DNA of 64,000 nt, from assembly GCA_018241025.1 (NCBI GenBank), contig JAFEEQ010000003.1, positions 1 through 64,000 on the forward strand. Reading direction: 5' to 3'. This document shows positions 18,103-26,570 of this stretch, one piece after another (position 1 is the first letter of the stretch; the number at the start of each line of letters is the position of its first letter). This DNA is from Pseudomonadota bacterium (GTDB lineage: Bacteria; Pseudomonadota; Alphaproteobacteria; Micropepsales; Micropepsaceae). The position numbers and the translations under genes are program-made. A model generated the notes under the pieces. It did no database searches, was not told the DNA's origin, and worked only from the letters and a program-made list of their open reading frames with translations.

Positions 18103-18939
18103 TCAGCCCGCCGCCCTGCGCGGCGCGATGGCCTTGCCCTTCGTGAAGATCGTTGACGTGCGCTCGAGCGGCGTGAAGACGTCGCTCAGGCCGCGCGTCG
18201 TCTCGGCATGGCCGAGGATGAGTGTCCCGTCCGGCGTCAGGGTATCGGCGATCTTGTCGAGAAGCTGCGCCTTGGTCTTCTGATCGAAATAGATCATCAC
18301 ATTGCGGCAGAACACGACATCGAGATCGTCGAGCCAGCCGAAGGAATCGAGCAGGTTGAATTGCTGGAACCGCACCATGCGGCGCAGGCTTTCGTGAATG
18401 CGCCAGCTTCCGCTCTCTTCCGCAAAATGCGCGACGAGACGGCGGATCGGCAGGCCGCGCTGGACCTCGAAATGCGAGTAGAGCCCTTCTTCGGCGCGCG
18501 CGATCATCTCGGTGCTGAAATCGGTGGCGATGAGATCGATGCGCCAACCCTGGGTAACCAGCTTGGCGTCGTCGAGCAGCATGGCGATGGAATAGGCCTC
18601 CTGCCCGGCAGCGCAGGCGGCGCTCCAGATGCGCAGGCGCTTGCTCGCGGCACGCGCTTCGATCAGGCGGGGAAGGATCACATCGCGGAACTGTTCGAAG
18701 GCGCCGCGGTCGCGGAAGAAGGACGACTCGTTCGTCGTCATCGCCTCGGTCACCGCGCGCGCGAGCGTCTCGCGGCCGTGGCGCAACTCGGCGATCAGCG
18801 CCTCGACCGTGCGAAAGCCGAAGCGGCGCATGACAGGCGACAGCTGGCCCGCGATGAATCCCGGCTTGTGCGGCGGCACGACAATGCCCGAGCGCCGGCG
18901 CACGAGTTGCGCAAGATAGGTGAGGTCGCCGTCCTTCAT
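18103..18939 (-). CDS. cheR: Chemotaxis protein methyltransferase
   Basis: 278 residues. The N-terminal helical domain begins LTYLAQLVRRRSGIVVPPHK and includes TEAMTTNESSFFRD. The SAM-binding domain has IWSAACAAGQEAYSIAMLL, LIATDFSTEMI and FCRNVMIYFD, all diagnostic of CheR, which methylates chemoreceptor glutamates. It lies 14 bases downstream of cheY on the same strand, within a chpT-cheY-cheR series. No chemoreceptor, cheA or cheB is in the window. Confidence 0.92.
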   Translation of the reverse strand: MKDGDLTYLAQLVRRRSGIVVPPHKPGFIAGQLSPVMRRFGFRTVEALIAELRHGRETLARAVTEAMTTNESSFFRDRGAFEQFRDVILPRLIEARAASKRLRIWSAACAAGQEAYSIAMLLDDAKLVTQGWRIDLIATDFSTEMIARAEEGLYSHFEVQRGLPIRRLVAHFAEESGSWRIHESLRRMVRFQQFNLLDSFGWLDDLDVVFCRNVMIYFDQKTKAQLLDKIADTLTPDGTLILGHAETTRGLSDVFTPLERTSTIFTKGKAIAPRRAAG

Positions 18940-18953
18940 TGCAGTCCGGCGCG

Positions 18954-19319
18954 CTAGACGAGCCCGACTTCAGCCAGCTTGGCTTCCATGATCTCGCGAT
19001 CGAACGGCTTCATGATGTATTCGTTCGCGCCGGCGCCAAGCGCCTCGGTGATGTGCGCGACGTCGTTCTCTGTGGTGCAGAACACGACGACGGGATGATC
19101 GCCGCCGCGCTCGCGGCGCAGCGTCTTCAGGAATTCGATGCCGTTCATGTTCGGCATGTTCCAGTCGAGCAGGATCAGCTCCGGCATGTTGCTGCGGCAG
19201 GCGGCGAGCGCGGCTAGCCCGTCCTCGGCTTCATTGGTGTCGAATTTCAAATCCTGGAGTATCCGGCAGGCGACCTTGCGGATCACGCGGCTGTCGTCGA
19301 CGACAAGGCAATTTCTCAT
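18954..19319 (-). CDS. cheY: Single-domain response regulator, CheY-like
   Basis: 121 residues, a lone receiver domain. Acidic pocket D8-D9, phospho-acceptor D52 (LILLDWNMP), switch Thr82 or Thr83 (FCTT) and K104 (YIMKPF) are all intact, so it should be phosphorylatable. The ATG at 19319 was chosen over an upstream in-frame codon at 19361 because it begins directly at the domain (MRNCLVVDDSR). With cheR next to it and chpT upstream it could serve motility or accept phosphate from another kinase in the ChpT network; the data do not decide. Confidence 0.88.
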   Translation of the reverse strand: MRNCLVVDDSRVIRKVACRILQDLKFDTNEAEDGLAALAACRSNMPELILLDWNMPNMNGIEFLKTLRRERGGDHPVVVFCTTENDVAHITEALGAGANEYIMKPFDREIMEAKLAEVGLV

Positions 19320-19428
19320 GGCTCTCACCCCAATGCGGCCGCAAGACCCGGCGGCCCACAATGTCTCCGGTCGAGCCTAGAGCGCACTCGTAAATGGGGC
19401 GTTTAAGCGTTAACCGATTTTGCCGCGA

Positions 19429-20061
19429 TCAGCCGGCCGCGAGCTCGACGGCGCCTTCGCGGACCGTCAGCGTCAATCCGGCGTTAAGGTCGCGCGACAG
19501 CTTGTGGGTGAGATAGGGCTGGATGCCGCGGGCGTCGAGATGGGTTTCCTCGCCGCGCACCGCATTGGCGACTTCGTCGAGCACGCGCGCATAAGGGCTG
19601 GTCGCCACGATCCTGAACGACGGCGCCGCCGGATCGGTGCTTACCGTGACCTCGAGCTGGCCGCCACGCGGCAGGCAATCGGCGCCTAGCATCGCCGAAT
19701 TCATCAGCAGCTTGGCCCAGTTCTTGGGCCAGTTCACATGCGGCGAACTCCAGTTGAGCTGAACCTTGCCGCCGGCAAGCAGGCCGCCGACCAGGCGCCC
19801 AACCTCGCCGACATCGAGCTCCGCACCGGCCGAACCGGCCGCACCGAAAGCGATGCGCATGAACTGGAGCCGTGCCAACGCCTGTTCCGCGCTTGAGGTC
19901 ACGATCTTGAGCGCGTCGGCGCGCATCGCGGCGTCGCGCTCGTCCTCCATGACTTCCAAACCGTTGACCACCGCGCCCAGAGGCCCCACAAGATCGTGGC
20001 ACACCCGGCTGACGAGAAACGCCGAGAACTCGATGTCATCCATCACCGGGGCAATCTCCAT
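19429..20061 (-). CDS. chpT: Histidine phosphotransferase ChpT
   Basis: 210 residues. The N-terminal dimerising helix carries SRVCHDLVGPLGAVVNGLEV with phospho-accepting H22. The C-terminal part is a degenerate HATPase-like fold (VNWPKNWAKLLMNSAMLGAD) lacking ATP-binding boxes, as in Caulobacter ChpT. That protein passes phosphate from CckA to CtrA and CpdR, controlling cell-cycle and motility genes. An alternative start at 20043 has GGAG further upstream. It is divergent from cysQ, with a CtrA-type box between. Confidence 0.85.
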   Translation of the reverse strand: MEIAPVMDDIEFSAFLVSRVCHDLVGPLGAVVNGLEVMEDERDAAMRADALKIVTSSAEQALARLQFMRIAFGAAGSAGAELDVGEVGRLVGGLLAGGKVQLNWSSPHVNWPKNWAKLLMNSAMLGADCLPRGGQLEVTVSTDPAAPSFRIVATSPYARVLDEVANAVRGEETHLDARGIQPYLTHKLSRDLNAGLTLTVREGAVELAAG

Positions 20062-20104
20062 ATGCGGCTTATGGTTTTCAGCTGGTAACCATGATCGTCG
20101 CCTC

Positions 20105-20119
20105 TTAAGGAATGCTTAA
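20105..20119. promoter_or_regulatory. CtrA-type box TTAA-N7-TTAA
   Basis: TTAA (20105-20108), seven bases GGAATGC, TTAA (20116-20119). This matches exactly the full CtrA recognition pattern defined in Caulobacter. It lies 44-58 bases upstream of the chpT start, a reasonable promoter position for chpT, and it overlaps the cysQ Shine-Dalgarno (AAGGA), so it could block cysQ transcription less plausibly. Function is inferred. Confidence 0.5.
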
Positions 20120-20120
20120 G

Positions 20121-20909
20121 ATGGTTTCAACGCCTTCCGAGCGCTTGGTCGATCTGGTGCGCCTTACCCATTCTGCGGGGGGCATCATCATGCGCCACTA
20201 CGCGGAAGGAACGGAGACACGGAAAAAGGCAGACCATTCGCCCGTCACCGACGCCGACGAGGAAGCGGAGAAACACATTCTGGCCGGGCTGAACACGCTC
20301 GTCCCCGGCGTGCCGGTGGTCGCCGAGGAAGAGGTTGCTGCAGGCCGCATGCCGAAGGTCGGAATGCATTTCTTCCTGGTAGATCCGCTCGACGGAACCA
20401 AGGAATTCATCAACCGGAACGGCGAGTTCACCGTGAACATCGCCGAGGTGGTCAACGGACTCGCGGTGCGAGGCGTTGTCTATGCGCCCGCCAAGGGCAG
20501 GCTGTTCTTCGGCGAGACGCCGGGCAGCGCCTGGGAAATCGCAGCCGATGCTTCCGGCTTGCCCGATCTGGGGCAGGCGCGGACGATCAAGGTTCGCCGG
20601 CCGCCGCCGGACGGGCTCACCGCCGTCGCCAGCCGCAGCCATCGCGACAAGAAGACCGAGGAATATCTCGCTCACTACCCGGTGAAGGACTTCATCACAG
20701 CCGGTTCGTCGCTGAAGTTCTGCCTCGTGGCAGCGGGCGAAGCGGACATCTATCCGCGCCACGGCACGACGATGGAATGGGATACGGCGGCAGGCGATGC
20801 GGTGCTGACCGCGGCCGGCGGGCAGGTCACCAATCTGGACGGAACGGCATTTCTCTATGGCCGGCCGGATTTCACCAATCCGCACTTCGTGGCGCGCGGC
20901 GGGCGCTAG
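20121..20909 (+). CDS. cysQ: 3'(2'),5'-bisphosphate nucleotidase, CysQ
   Basis: 262 residues, inositol-monophosphatase fold. Metal-site motifs are SPVTDADEEAE, VAEEE and FLVDPLDGTKEFI, and the second Asp site is GTTMEWDTAAGDAVLTAAGG. The family hydrolyses PAP to AMP, recycling the by-product of sulfate activation. The start at 20121 (MVSTPSERL) is preferred over ATG at 20112 because AAGGA (20107-20111) is nine bases away rather than overlapping. Cytosolic. Its 3' end overlaps the convergent membrane gene by 4 bases. Confidence 0.92.
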   Translation: MVSTPSERLVDLVRLTHSAGGIIMRHYAEGTETRKKADHSPVTDADEEAEKHILAGLNTLVPGVPVVAEEEVAAGRMPKVGMHFFLVDPLDGTKEFINRNGEFTVNIAEVVNGLAVRGVVYAPAKGRLFFGETPGSAWEIAADASGLPDLGQARTIKVRRPPPDGLTAVASRSHRDKKTEEYLAHYPVKDFITAGSSLKFCLVAAGEADIYPRHGTTMEWDTAAGDAVLTAAGGQVTNLDGTAFLYGRPDFTNPHFVARGGR

Positions 20910-21169
20910 CGGTCGTAATTGTGGCGGCTGGAATAGAACAGCAGTGCCATCAATCCGCCGCCGACCGCGACCGTGATCAGCGATCCGCCGACGAGGGCGA
21001 TCCATCCGAACACGCTCATCTGGACGACACCGATTGCGGCCCACTGCGTCACCGCGATCCAGACCGCGGCAACAAGAAATCCGACGAGAACCGCCAGGGC
21101 AAACCATCCGCTCCCGGACAGATGGGCCCTGTCGTTCTCCTCGTCATCGTGCATGTAGGTGCCGCTCAT
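20906..21169 (-). CDS. Small two-helix membrane protein, unknown
   Basis: 87 residues from ATG 21169 (alternatives 21184 and 21154). A charged N-tail (HDDEENDR) precedes helix 1, GWFALAVLVGFLVAAVWIAV, and helix 2, IALVGGSLITVAVGGGLMAL, ending SSRHNYDR. No family is recognised. It is convergent with cysQ with a 4-base overlap. The upstream neighbour on its strand is nfeD, 38 bases away beyond the start, so it may be part of the nfeD operon. Confidence 0.6.
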   Translation of the reverse strand: MSGTYMHDDEENDRAHLSGSGWFALAVLVGFLVAAVWIAVTQWAAIGVVQMSVFGWIALVGGSLITVAVGGGLMALLFYSSRHNYDR

Positions 21170-21206
21170 GTTCCTATAACGCATATCCGCGCGGGACGTT
21201 CACCTT

Positions 21207-21704
21207 TCAGGCGGCTGCACCGCCCAGCATCAGCGATCCCGGCGCAATCCGGACCTTGAGCTCCGCCCCATCGGCTCCCGCGACCTCGAGCATGTCGCCC
21301 TTGATCGGCGCGGAACCATCGACGACATGCGCACTCCAACGGGTGTCGTCGACCCGCACCGGGCCGCGGCCGTTGACGAAATTATCTTCGGCCTTGACGA
21401 CCCGGCCGACATATTGCGCGCTTCGGTCGTTCAAATGTTTGTGCGTGTGGCGTTCGGCCTTGCCCAGCGAGGAGCGTTTCCACAGCACCGTCGCAACGAC
21501 CGAAATCAGAGCGAACAGGAAGATCGCCAGCCGTCCGTCGAGGCTCGGAACCAGGAACTTGAGCGCACCGGTAATCAACGCCGCGATTCCGGGCCAGAGC
21601 AGATACTGCGTGGTGCTGGCAATCTCGAGCGCGAGCAGAATCGCGCCCAGCGCCCACCAGTGCCAGGCGGGCTGGGTATCCAAGAACTGGATCATCGTGT
21701 TCAT
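21207..21704 (-). CDS. NfeD-like membrane protein
   Basis: 165 residues. Two or three N-terminal helices (WHWWALGAILLALEIAST, LLWPGIAALITGALKFLV, AIFLFALISVVATVLW) are followed by a soluble OB-fold domain with QYVGRVVKAEDNFVNGRGPV and RVDDTRWSAHV, the NfeD C-terminal signature. The start at 21704 has AAAGGTG 6 bases upstream, beginning right after the stop of the SPFH gene. NfeD partners SPFH/stomatin proteins in membrane-domain quality control. Corresponds to the short (NfeD1b or YbbK) type without the ClpP-like protease domain. Confidence 0.88.
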   Translation of the reverse strand: MNTMIQFLDTQPAWHWWALGAILLALEIASTTQYLLWPGIAALITGALKFLVPSLDGRLAIFLFALISVVATVLWKRSSLGKAERHTHKHLNDRSAQYVGRVVKAEDNFVNGRGPVRVDDTRWSAHVVDGSAPIKGDMLEVAGADGAELKVRIAPGSLMLGGAAA

Positions 21705-21714
21705 GGCTGCACCT

Positions 21715-22725
21715 TTACGTCCCTGCCGGGCGCGTCGTCGGTGGCGGGACATTGGGCACCGTGCCGGCTGCGTTCTGTCCGCGTGCACGGGTTGGCGAAA
21801 CCCCGGCGGCTTGCGAAGCAATCGCCTCGCGGGTCATCTCGGCAACGCCGGCGATGGAGCCGAGAAGTCCCGCGGATTCCATCGGGACGATGACGAATTT
21901 CTGGTTCGGTGCCGTGGCGAGCTGCGAGAAGGCCTCGACGTATTTCTGGCCGAGGAAGTAGTTGAGCGCATTGACGTTGCCGGCCTCGATCGAGTCCGAG
22001 ACCATTTGCGTCGCCTTGGCTTCGGCTTCGGCAAGACGCTCGCGCGCCTCGGCATCGCGATAGGCCGCTTCCTTGCGGCCCTCGGCCTGGAGGATCGCGG
22101 ATTGCTTGGCGCCTTCGGCGCGCAGGATCGCTGCATTCTTTTCGCCGTCTGCCTGCGTGACTTCGGCACGGCGGAAGCGCTCGGCCTTCATCTGACGCGC
22201 CATCGCTTCGGTGATATCGACCGGCGGCGACAGGTCCTTGATTTCGATACGCGTGACCTTCACGCCCCACGGGCTCGTCGCCTGGTCGACGACGGCGAGG
22301 AGGCGCTGGTTGATCTCGTCGCGCTTCGACAGGACTTCGTCGAGATCCATCGCGCCGATCACGGTACGGGCGTTGGTGAGGCAGAGATTGGTGATGCCGG
22401 CCTGCAGGTTGGCGACCTCATAGGCTGCCTTGGCGGCGTCGACGACCTGATAGAACGCGATGGCATCAGCGGTGACCGTCGCATTGTCGCGTGTGATCAC
22501 CACCTGGCTCGGGATCGTCAGAACCTCTTCCATCATCGAAAGCTTGCGTCCGACGCGGTCGAAGAACGGCACGATCAGGTTGAGGCCGGGCTTCAGGACC
22601 TTGGTGAAGCGGCCAAAGCGCTCGACCGTCCATTCGCGGCCCTGCGGCACCGCTTTGACGCCCGCGAAAATCGTGATGAGGGCAAGAAACGCGACCGCGA
22701 AAACGAATACCGTTGCGCCATCCAT
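21715..22725 (-). CDS. SPFH/band-7 protein (paraslipin, QmcA-like)
   Basis: 336 residues. An N-terminal membrane helix (FVFAVAFLALITIFAGV) is followed by the SPFH domain (VPQGREWTVERFGRFTKVLK to KVTRIEIKDLSPPVDI) and a long Ala/Glu-rich coiled coil (EKNAAILRAEGAKQSAILQA). It ends with a Pro-rich tail. It forms oligomeric membrane microdomain scaffolds. It is the first gene of an SPFH-nfeD pair with 10 bases between stop and start, the arrangement typical of qmcA-ybbK. Confidence 0.92.
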   Translation of the reverse strand: MDGATVFVFAVAFLALITIFAGVKAVPQGREWTVERFGRFTKVLKPGLNLIVPFFDRVGRKLSMMEEVLTIPSQVVITRDNATVTADAIAFYQVVDAAKAAYEVANLQAGITNLCLTNARTVIGAMDLDEVLSKRDEINQRLLAVVDQATSPWGVKVTRIEIKDLSPPVDITEAMARQMKAERFRRAEVTQADGEKNAAILRAEGAKQSAILQAEGRKEAAYRDAEARERLAEAEAKATQMVSDSIEAGNVNALNYFLGQKYVEAFSQLATAPNQKFVIVPMESAGLLGSIAGVAEMTREAIASQAAGVSPTRARGQNAAGTVPNVPPPTTRPAGT

Positions 22726-22902
22726 GGCTGACTTCTCCCCGATGCGGCCGTTGTCACCAGCCTAGCTTGCTAAAAGATAATCACGCCATGGGCCATCAAA
22801 AGGCCTTGAAGACCCCGGAAATCGTCCTACAGGTTTGTCCGTAAGGCCGGATTTTGGCAAGAATCCGTCCGGCGGGGAGAGACTGATTCGTTTGGAGAAC
22901 CC

Positions 22903-23502
22903 ATGATGAAACCGCTTCGGCTCCTCGGAGCCGCTCTGATCGGCCTCGCCGCCCTCACCGCTTCGATCACGCCGACGGTCGCGGACGACTCGCCGCCGCC
23001 GTCGCGCGACAGCAATTCCGACACCTTCTCGCCGGACGAGATCGTCCAGGCCGGCTCCGACTTCTTCGGCGTCACCACTGAAGTCATGGCCAAGGCGGTG
23101 CAGCGCGTCACACAGGATCTCGGCCTGCCCGACGCCTATATCAAGGGCGACGAGGGCTCGGGCGCCTTCGTGGTCGGCTTGCGCTATGGCTCCGGCTGGC
23201 TGATCCGCAAGGGCATGGAGCCGAAGAAGGTCTACTGGCGCGGCCCGTCGATCGGCTTCGACGTCGGCGGCAACGGCTCGAAGGTCTTCACGCTGGTCTA
23301 CAATCTGAAGGAAGAGCGCCGCCTCTATCAGCGCTTCCCGGGCGTCGAAGGCAGCATCTATTTCGTCGCCGGTATCGGCGTGAACTACATGCGCTCGGGC
23401 GGCGTCACGCTGGCGCCCATGCGTACTGGCGTCGGACTGCGTGCCGGCGTCAATGCGCACTACCAGGTCTACAGCGACCGGCGCGACTGGTTCCCGCTTT
23501 AG
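22903..23502 (+). CDS. EipA-like envelope protein (DUF1134)
   Basis: 199 residues. A signal peptide (MMKPLRLLGAALIGLAALTA, cleaving near VADD) precedes a conserved domain: FSPDEIVQAGSDFFGVTTEV, GSGAFVVGLRYGSGWL, WRGPSIGFDVGGNGSKVF and FPGVEGSIYFVAGIGVNYM. This is the DUF1134 family, whose Brucella member EipA is a periplasmic protein needed for envelope integrity. GGAGA is 4-7 bases before the two possible ATGs (22903, 22906). Convergent with secF, gap 1 base. Confidence 0.88.
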   Translation: MMKPLRLLGAALIGLAALTASITPTVADDSPPPSRDSNSDTFSPDEIVQAGSDFFGVTTEVMAKAVQRVTQDLGLPDAYIKGDEGSGAFVVGLRYGSGWLIRKGMEPKKVYWRGPSIGFDVGGNGSKVFTLVYNLKEERRLYQRFPGVEGSIYFVAGIGVNYMRSGGVTLAPMRTGVGLRAGVNAHYQVYSDRRDWFPL

Positions 23503-23503
23503 G

Positions 23504-24445
23504 TCAGGCACTCGCTTCCGCCGCGCCGGCATCGATCGAGCCCGCCGGCGCCGGGAGATAGAGCAGCAGCGCCGCGGCGACGTAGATCGACGAGAACGTG
23601 CCTACGATGATGCCGAACAGGATCGCGGCCGAGAAGTCGAACAGCGTCGGACCGCCATAGATCAGCAGCGGAATGATCGCCGAGGCCGTCGCCACGCTGG
23701 TCAGAATCGTACGGGTCAGCATCTGGTTGGTCGACAGATTGATCAGTTCGGGCAGCGAGATCCGCTTGTACTTGCGGCGGTTCTCGCGGATTCGGTCGAA
23801 CACCACGACGGTATCGTTGATCGAATAGCCGGCGAGCGTCAGCAGGGCCGCGACGCTGGTCAGCGTGAAATCGAGATGCAGGATCGAAAACAGGCCGGCG
23901 GTCACCAGCACGTCGTGGCCGGTCGCGACCGCGGCGCTGATGCCGTATTGCCACTCGAAGCGGAACGCGACCCAGATCGCGATTGCGACGACGGCGAGCA
24001 GCGTCGCATAGACGCCGGCGTGGAACAGTTCGCCGCTGACCTTCGGACCGACGACTTCGCTGCGGCGATAGGTGTAGCCGGCGCCGAGCTTGTCGCGCAC
24101 CTTTGTCACCACGGTCTCGTTGCTGTTGTTTGCGTCGGGCTGGACGCGGATCAGGACGCAGGAATTGGCCGGCTTCTCGCACTCGCCGCCGCCGACGAAC
24201 TGAATCTCGGTTTCCTTGAAGCCGAGCGTGCCGATGTCGTCGCGCATCTCGCCGACATCGATCGTCTGCGCAGCCTTGACCTCCATCAGGACGCCGCCCG
24301 TGAAGTCGATGCCGAGATTGAAGCCGTGGACCGCGATCGAGACGATCGAAGCCAGCAGCAGCAGGCCGTCGATGGCAAACGCGAAATAGCGCGCACCGAC
24401 GAAGTTGATTTTGGTAGCCTCGGGCAGGAAACGGAGAATGGGCAT
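23504..24445 (-). CDS. secF: Protein translocase subunit SecF
   Basis: 313 residues from ATG 24445 (MPILRFLPEATKINF). Helix 1 follows, then the periplasmic domain with GIDFTGGVLMEVKAAQ and CEKPANSCVLIRV, and a five-helix RND-like core with SINDTVVVFDRIRENRRKYK and LTRTILTSVATASAIIPLLI. SecDF uses the proton gradient to pull exported proteins across the membrane. secD and yajC, usually adjacent, are not present. The gene is instead divergent from the AI-2E permease. A longer open frame to 24550 is not SecF-like. Confidence 0.93.
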   Translation of the reverse strand: MPILRFLPEATKINFVGARYFAFAIDGLLLLASIVSIAVHGFNLGIDFTGGVLMEVKAAQTIDVGEMRDDIGTLGFKETEIQFVGGGECEKPANSCVLIRVQPDANNSNETVVTKVRDKLGAGYTYRRSEVVGPKVSGELFHAGVYATLLAVVAIAIWVAFRFEWQYGISAAVATGHDVLVTAGLFSILHLDFTLTSVAALLTLAGYSINDTVVVFDRIRENRRKYKRISLPELINLSTNQMLTRTILTSVATASAIIPLLIYGGPTLFDFSAAILFGIIVGTFSSIYVAAALLLYLPAPAGSIDAGAAEASA

Positions 24446-24573
24446 GGCGCGGTCCGGAAAAGCCCGGCAGACATATCCGCAGATGCCGTCCGGAACAAGT
24501 TGACGGGCCCCTTTGCATAATTCCCTGTTTTTGCGACACTTTCGCCGCAAGGCACTCTGAGGACCCCGCCGCC

Positions 24574-26487
24574 GTGACCGCCGCCCCGCATGGCCTGACC
24601 GATGCGCCCAAGGCGCCGTCCGGCGATACCGGGCTGCGCGACGCGGCTTATGCCGCGGTGATCGCGGCCGTGGTGGTGGCGCTGGTCTATTTCGGGCGCC
24701 CGCTCCTCGTTCCCCTCGCCCTCTCGATCCTGATGGCGTTCGCGCTGGCCCCGGTGGTCGAGTTCCTGCGTCGCCTGCGGGTGGGACGTATTGCCGGCGT
24801 GATCCTGACCGTCAGCCTGGCCGTGCTCCTGATCAGCGGCATCGCCACCTTCATCGGCACGCAGATCGCCTGGCTCGCCGTGGGGCTGCCGCAGTACCAG
24901 CACAACATCGTCCACAAGGTCCAGTCGGTGGAAGGCACCGCGACCAACAACGGCCTGGTTCAGGGCGCGATCAAGATGTTCAACAACCTGAGCGAACAGA
25001 TCGCCCAGGCGCCTTCCGAACCATCCAACGCACAACTTCAGAGCAAGAGCTCGGCGCAGCGCACCGCGGACGCGGTGCCCGTGGTGATCCAGAAGCCGCC
25101 ACCGGGACCGATCGAGTTGATCGAGAATTTCGCCGGCCCTGTGCTCGAACCGCTCGCCAACCTCACGGTCGTGATCATCTTCGTGATATTCATCCTTCTG
25201 CAGAAAGAAGACCTGCGCGACCGCTTCATCATGCTGGCCGGCGCGCGCGATCTGCAGCGCACGACGCTAGCCATCGACGACGGCGCCGAACGCCTGAGCC
25301 GGTATCTGCTTCTACAGACCGCGGTGAACGCGATCTTCGGCACGCTGGTGGGGCTCGGCCTCTGGGCCATCGGCGTGCCCAACCCGGCGCTGTGGGGTCT
25401 CATCTCCGGAATGTTCCGCTACGTGCCCTATATCGGCGTGCCGATCGCGGCGCTGTTGCCGGTCGCACTCGCGCTCGCCGTCGATCCGGGCTGGTCGATG
25501 ATGGTCTGGACGCTGGTTCTTTATGTGGGCCTGGAGTCGGTCACCGGCCAGGCGATCGAACCGTGGCTCTATGGCCGCAATATGGGATTGTCGGCGCTTG
25601 CGGTCGTGGTTGCGGCCGGCTTCTGGACCTTCGTATGGGGACCGGTCGGACTTCTTCTGTCGACGCCGCTGACCATGTGCCTCGTGGTGCTCGGCCGCCA
25701 TGTCGACCAGCTGCGCTTCCTCGACGTGATGCTCGGCGACGCGCCGCCGATGGCGCCGGAGGAGAGCTTCTATCTGCGCATGATGGCCGGCGACCCCGAC
25801 GAGGCGACGGAACAGGCCGAAGTCTATCTCGAGGAACATTCGCTGCCGGTCTATTTCGACGACGTCGCGGTGCGCGGCCTTGCCCTCGCCCAGCTCGACG
25901 TCAACCGCGGCGCGCTGACCGAAGACGGCTGCAAGCGGATCGTGACGACGGTCGAAGGCTTCATCGACAATCTGACGGTGAACGAGGATCCCGAAGCGCG
26001 TGCGGCGAGCATCAGCAATGCGCCGGTACCCTCCGACTGGCAGCGCAAGCCGGTACTCTGCGTCGCCGGTCGCAGCCTGCTCGACCATGCCGCCGCATCG
26101 CTTCTCGCTCATCTTCTCGAGCGCCAGGGCATCGGCGCAAGGCTGGCCACCTTTGAGGAGGTTTCGCCGCTCAGCATCTCCGATCTCGAGACCGACGGTG
26201 TGCGCGTCGTCTGTGTCTCCTATCTCGAACCCGGCAATCCGAAGAACGCGCGCTATCTGGCGCGCCGCCTGCGCAAGCGCCTTCCCGGACTGCCGCTGAT
26301 CGCGGGCTTCTGGAGCGCCATCGAGGACGACACGCATTATCTCGACAGCTTCGAGGCGACGGAATGCGATTTCCTCGCGAACAATCTGCGCCAGGCGGTC
26401 GACCAGGTCATTGCGATCATGACAAAGCCGCGCGACCGCCGCGCGGGCATGTCGCGTGAGGTCGAGGCGGAGACAATCACCGACTGA
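24574..26487 (+). CDS. AI-2E family permease with soluble C-terminal extension
   Basis: 637 residues. The start is GTG 24574 with GAGGA about 11 bases upstream. The membrane part (about 25-385) has about eight helices and the PF01594 marks PNPALWGLISGMFRYVPYIG and ESVTGQAIEPWLYGR. A soluble region follows: 390-480 helical, then 491-600 with alternating hydrophobic strands (KPVLCVAGRS, RLATFEE, VRVVCVSYLEPG, LPLIAGFW) that read like a Rossmann or B12-binding-like alpha/beta fold. Typical members end soon after the last helix at about 350-400 residues. Substrate unknown; the family name comes from E. coli TqsA. Confidence 0.85.
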   Translation: MTAAPHGLTDAPKAPSGDTGLRDAAYAAVIAAVVVALVYFGRPLLVPLALSILMAFALAPVVEFLRRLRVGRIAGVILTVSLAVLLISGIATFIGTQIAWLAVGLPQYQHNIVHKVQSVEGTATNNGLVQGAIKMFNNLSEQIAQAPSEPSNAQLQSKSSAQRTADAVPVVIQKPPPGPIELIENFAGPVLEPLANLTVVIIFVIFILLQKEDLRDRFIMLAGARDLQRTTLAIDDGAERLSRYLLLQTAVNAIFGTLVGLGLWAIGVPNPALWGLISGMFRYVPYIGVPIAALLPVALALAVDPGWSMMVWTLVLYVGLESVTGQAIEPWLYGRNMGLSALAVVVAAGFWTFVWGPVGLLLSTPLTMCLVVLGRHVDQLRFLDVMLGDAPPMAPEESFYLRMMAGDPDEATEQAEVYLEEHSLPVYFDDVAVRGLALAQLDVNRGALTEDGCKRIVTTVEGFIDNLTVNEDPEARAASISNAPVPSDWQRKPVLCVAGRSLLDHAAASLLAHLLERQGIGARLATFEEVSPLSISDLETDGVRVVCVSYLEPGNPKNARYLARRLRKRLPGLPLIAGFWSAIEDDTHYLDSFEATECDFLANNLRQAVDQVIAIMTKPRDRRAGMSREVEAETITD

Positions 26488-26508
26488 GTTTCCTGCCCTA
26501 AAGGAAAC
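26488..26508. other. Short inverted repeat after the AI-2E gene
   Basis: GTTTCCT, seven bases, AGGAAAC: a perfect 7-bp stem starting one base inside the end of the stop codon region. No T run follows on either strand, so it is not a classic intrinsic terminator. It may be a weak hairpin or an operator for the hydratase gene 62 bases downstream. Confidence 0.35.
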
Positions 26509-26570
26509 ACGATTGCGCTTCGCCTGCCCCCGACATCGGCGCTAGGCTCCGGCAAATATCGGAGGAAGCG

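Noticed and set aside
19403-19413. TTAA-N3-TTAA between cheY and chpT as a CtrA site
   Set aside because: The spacing is 3 instead of 7 bases, so it does not match the CtrA full site.
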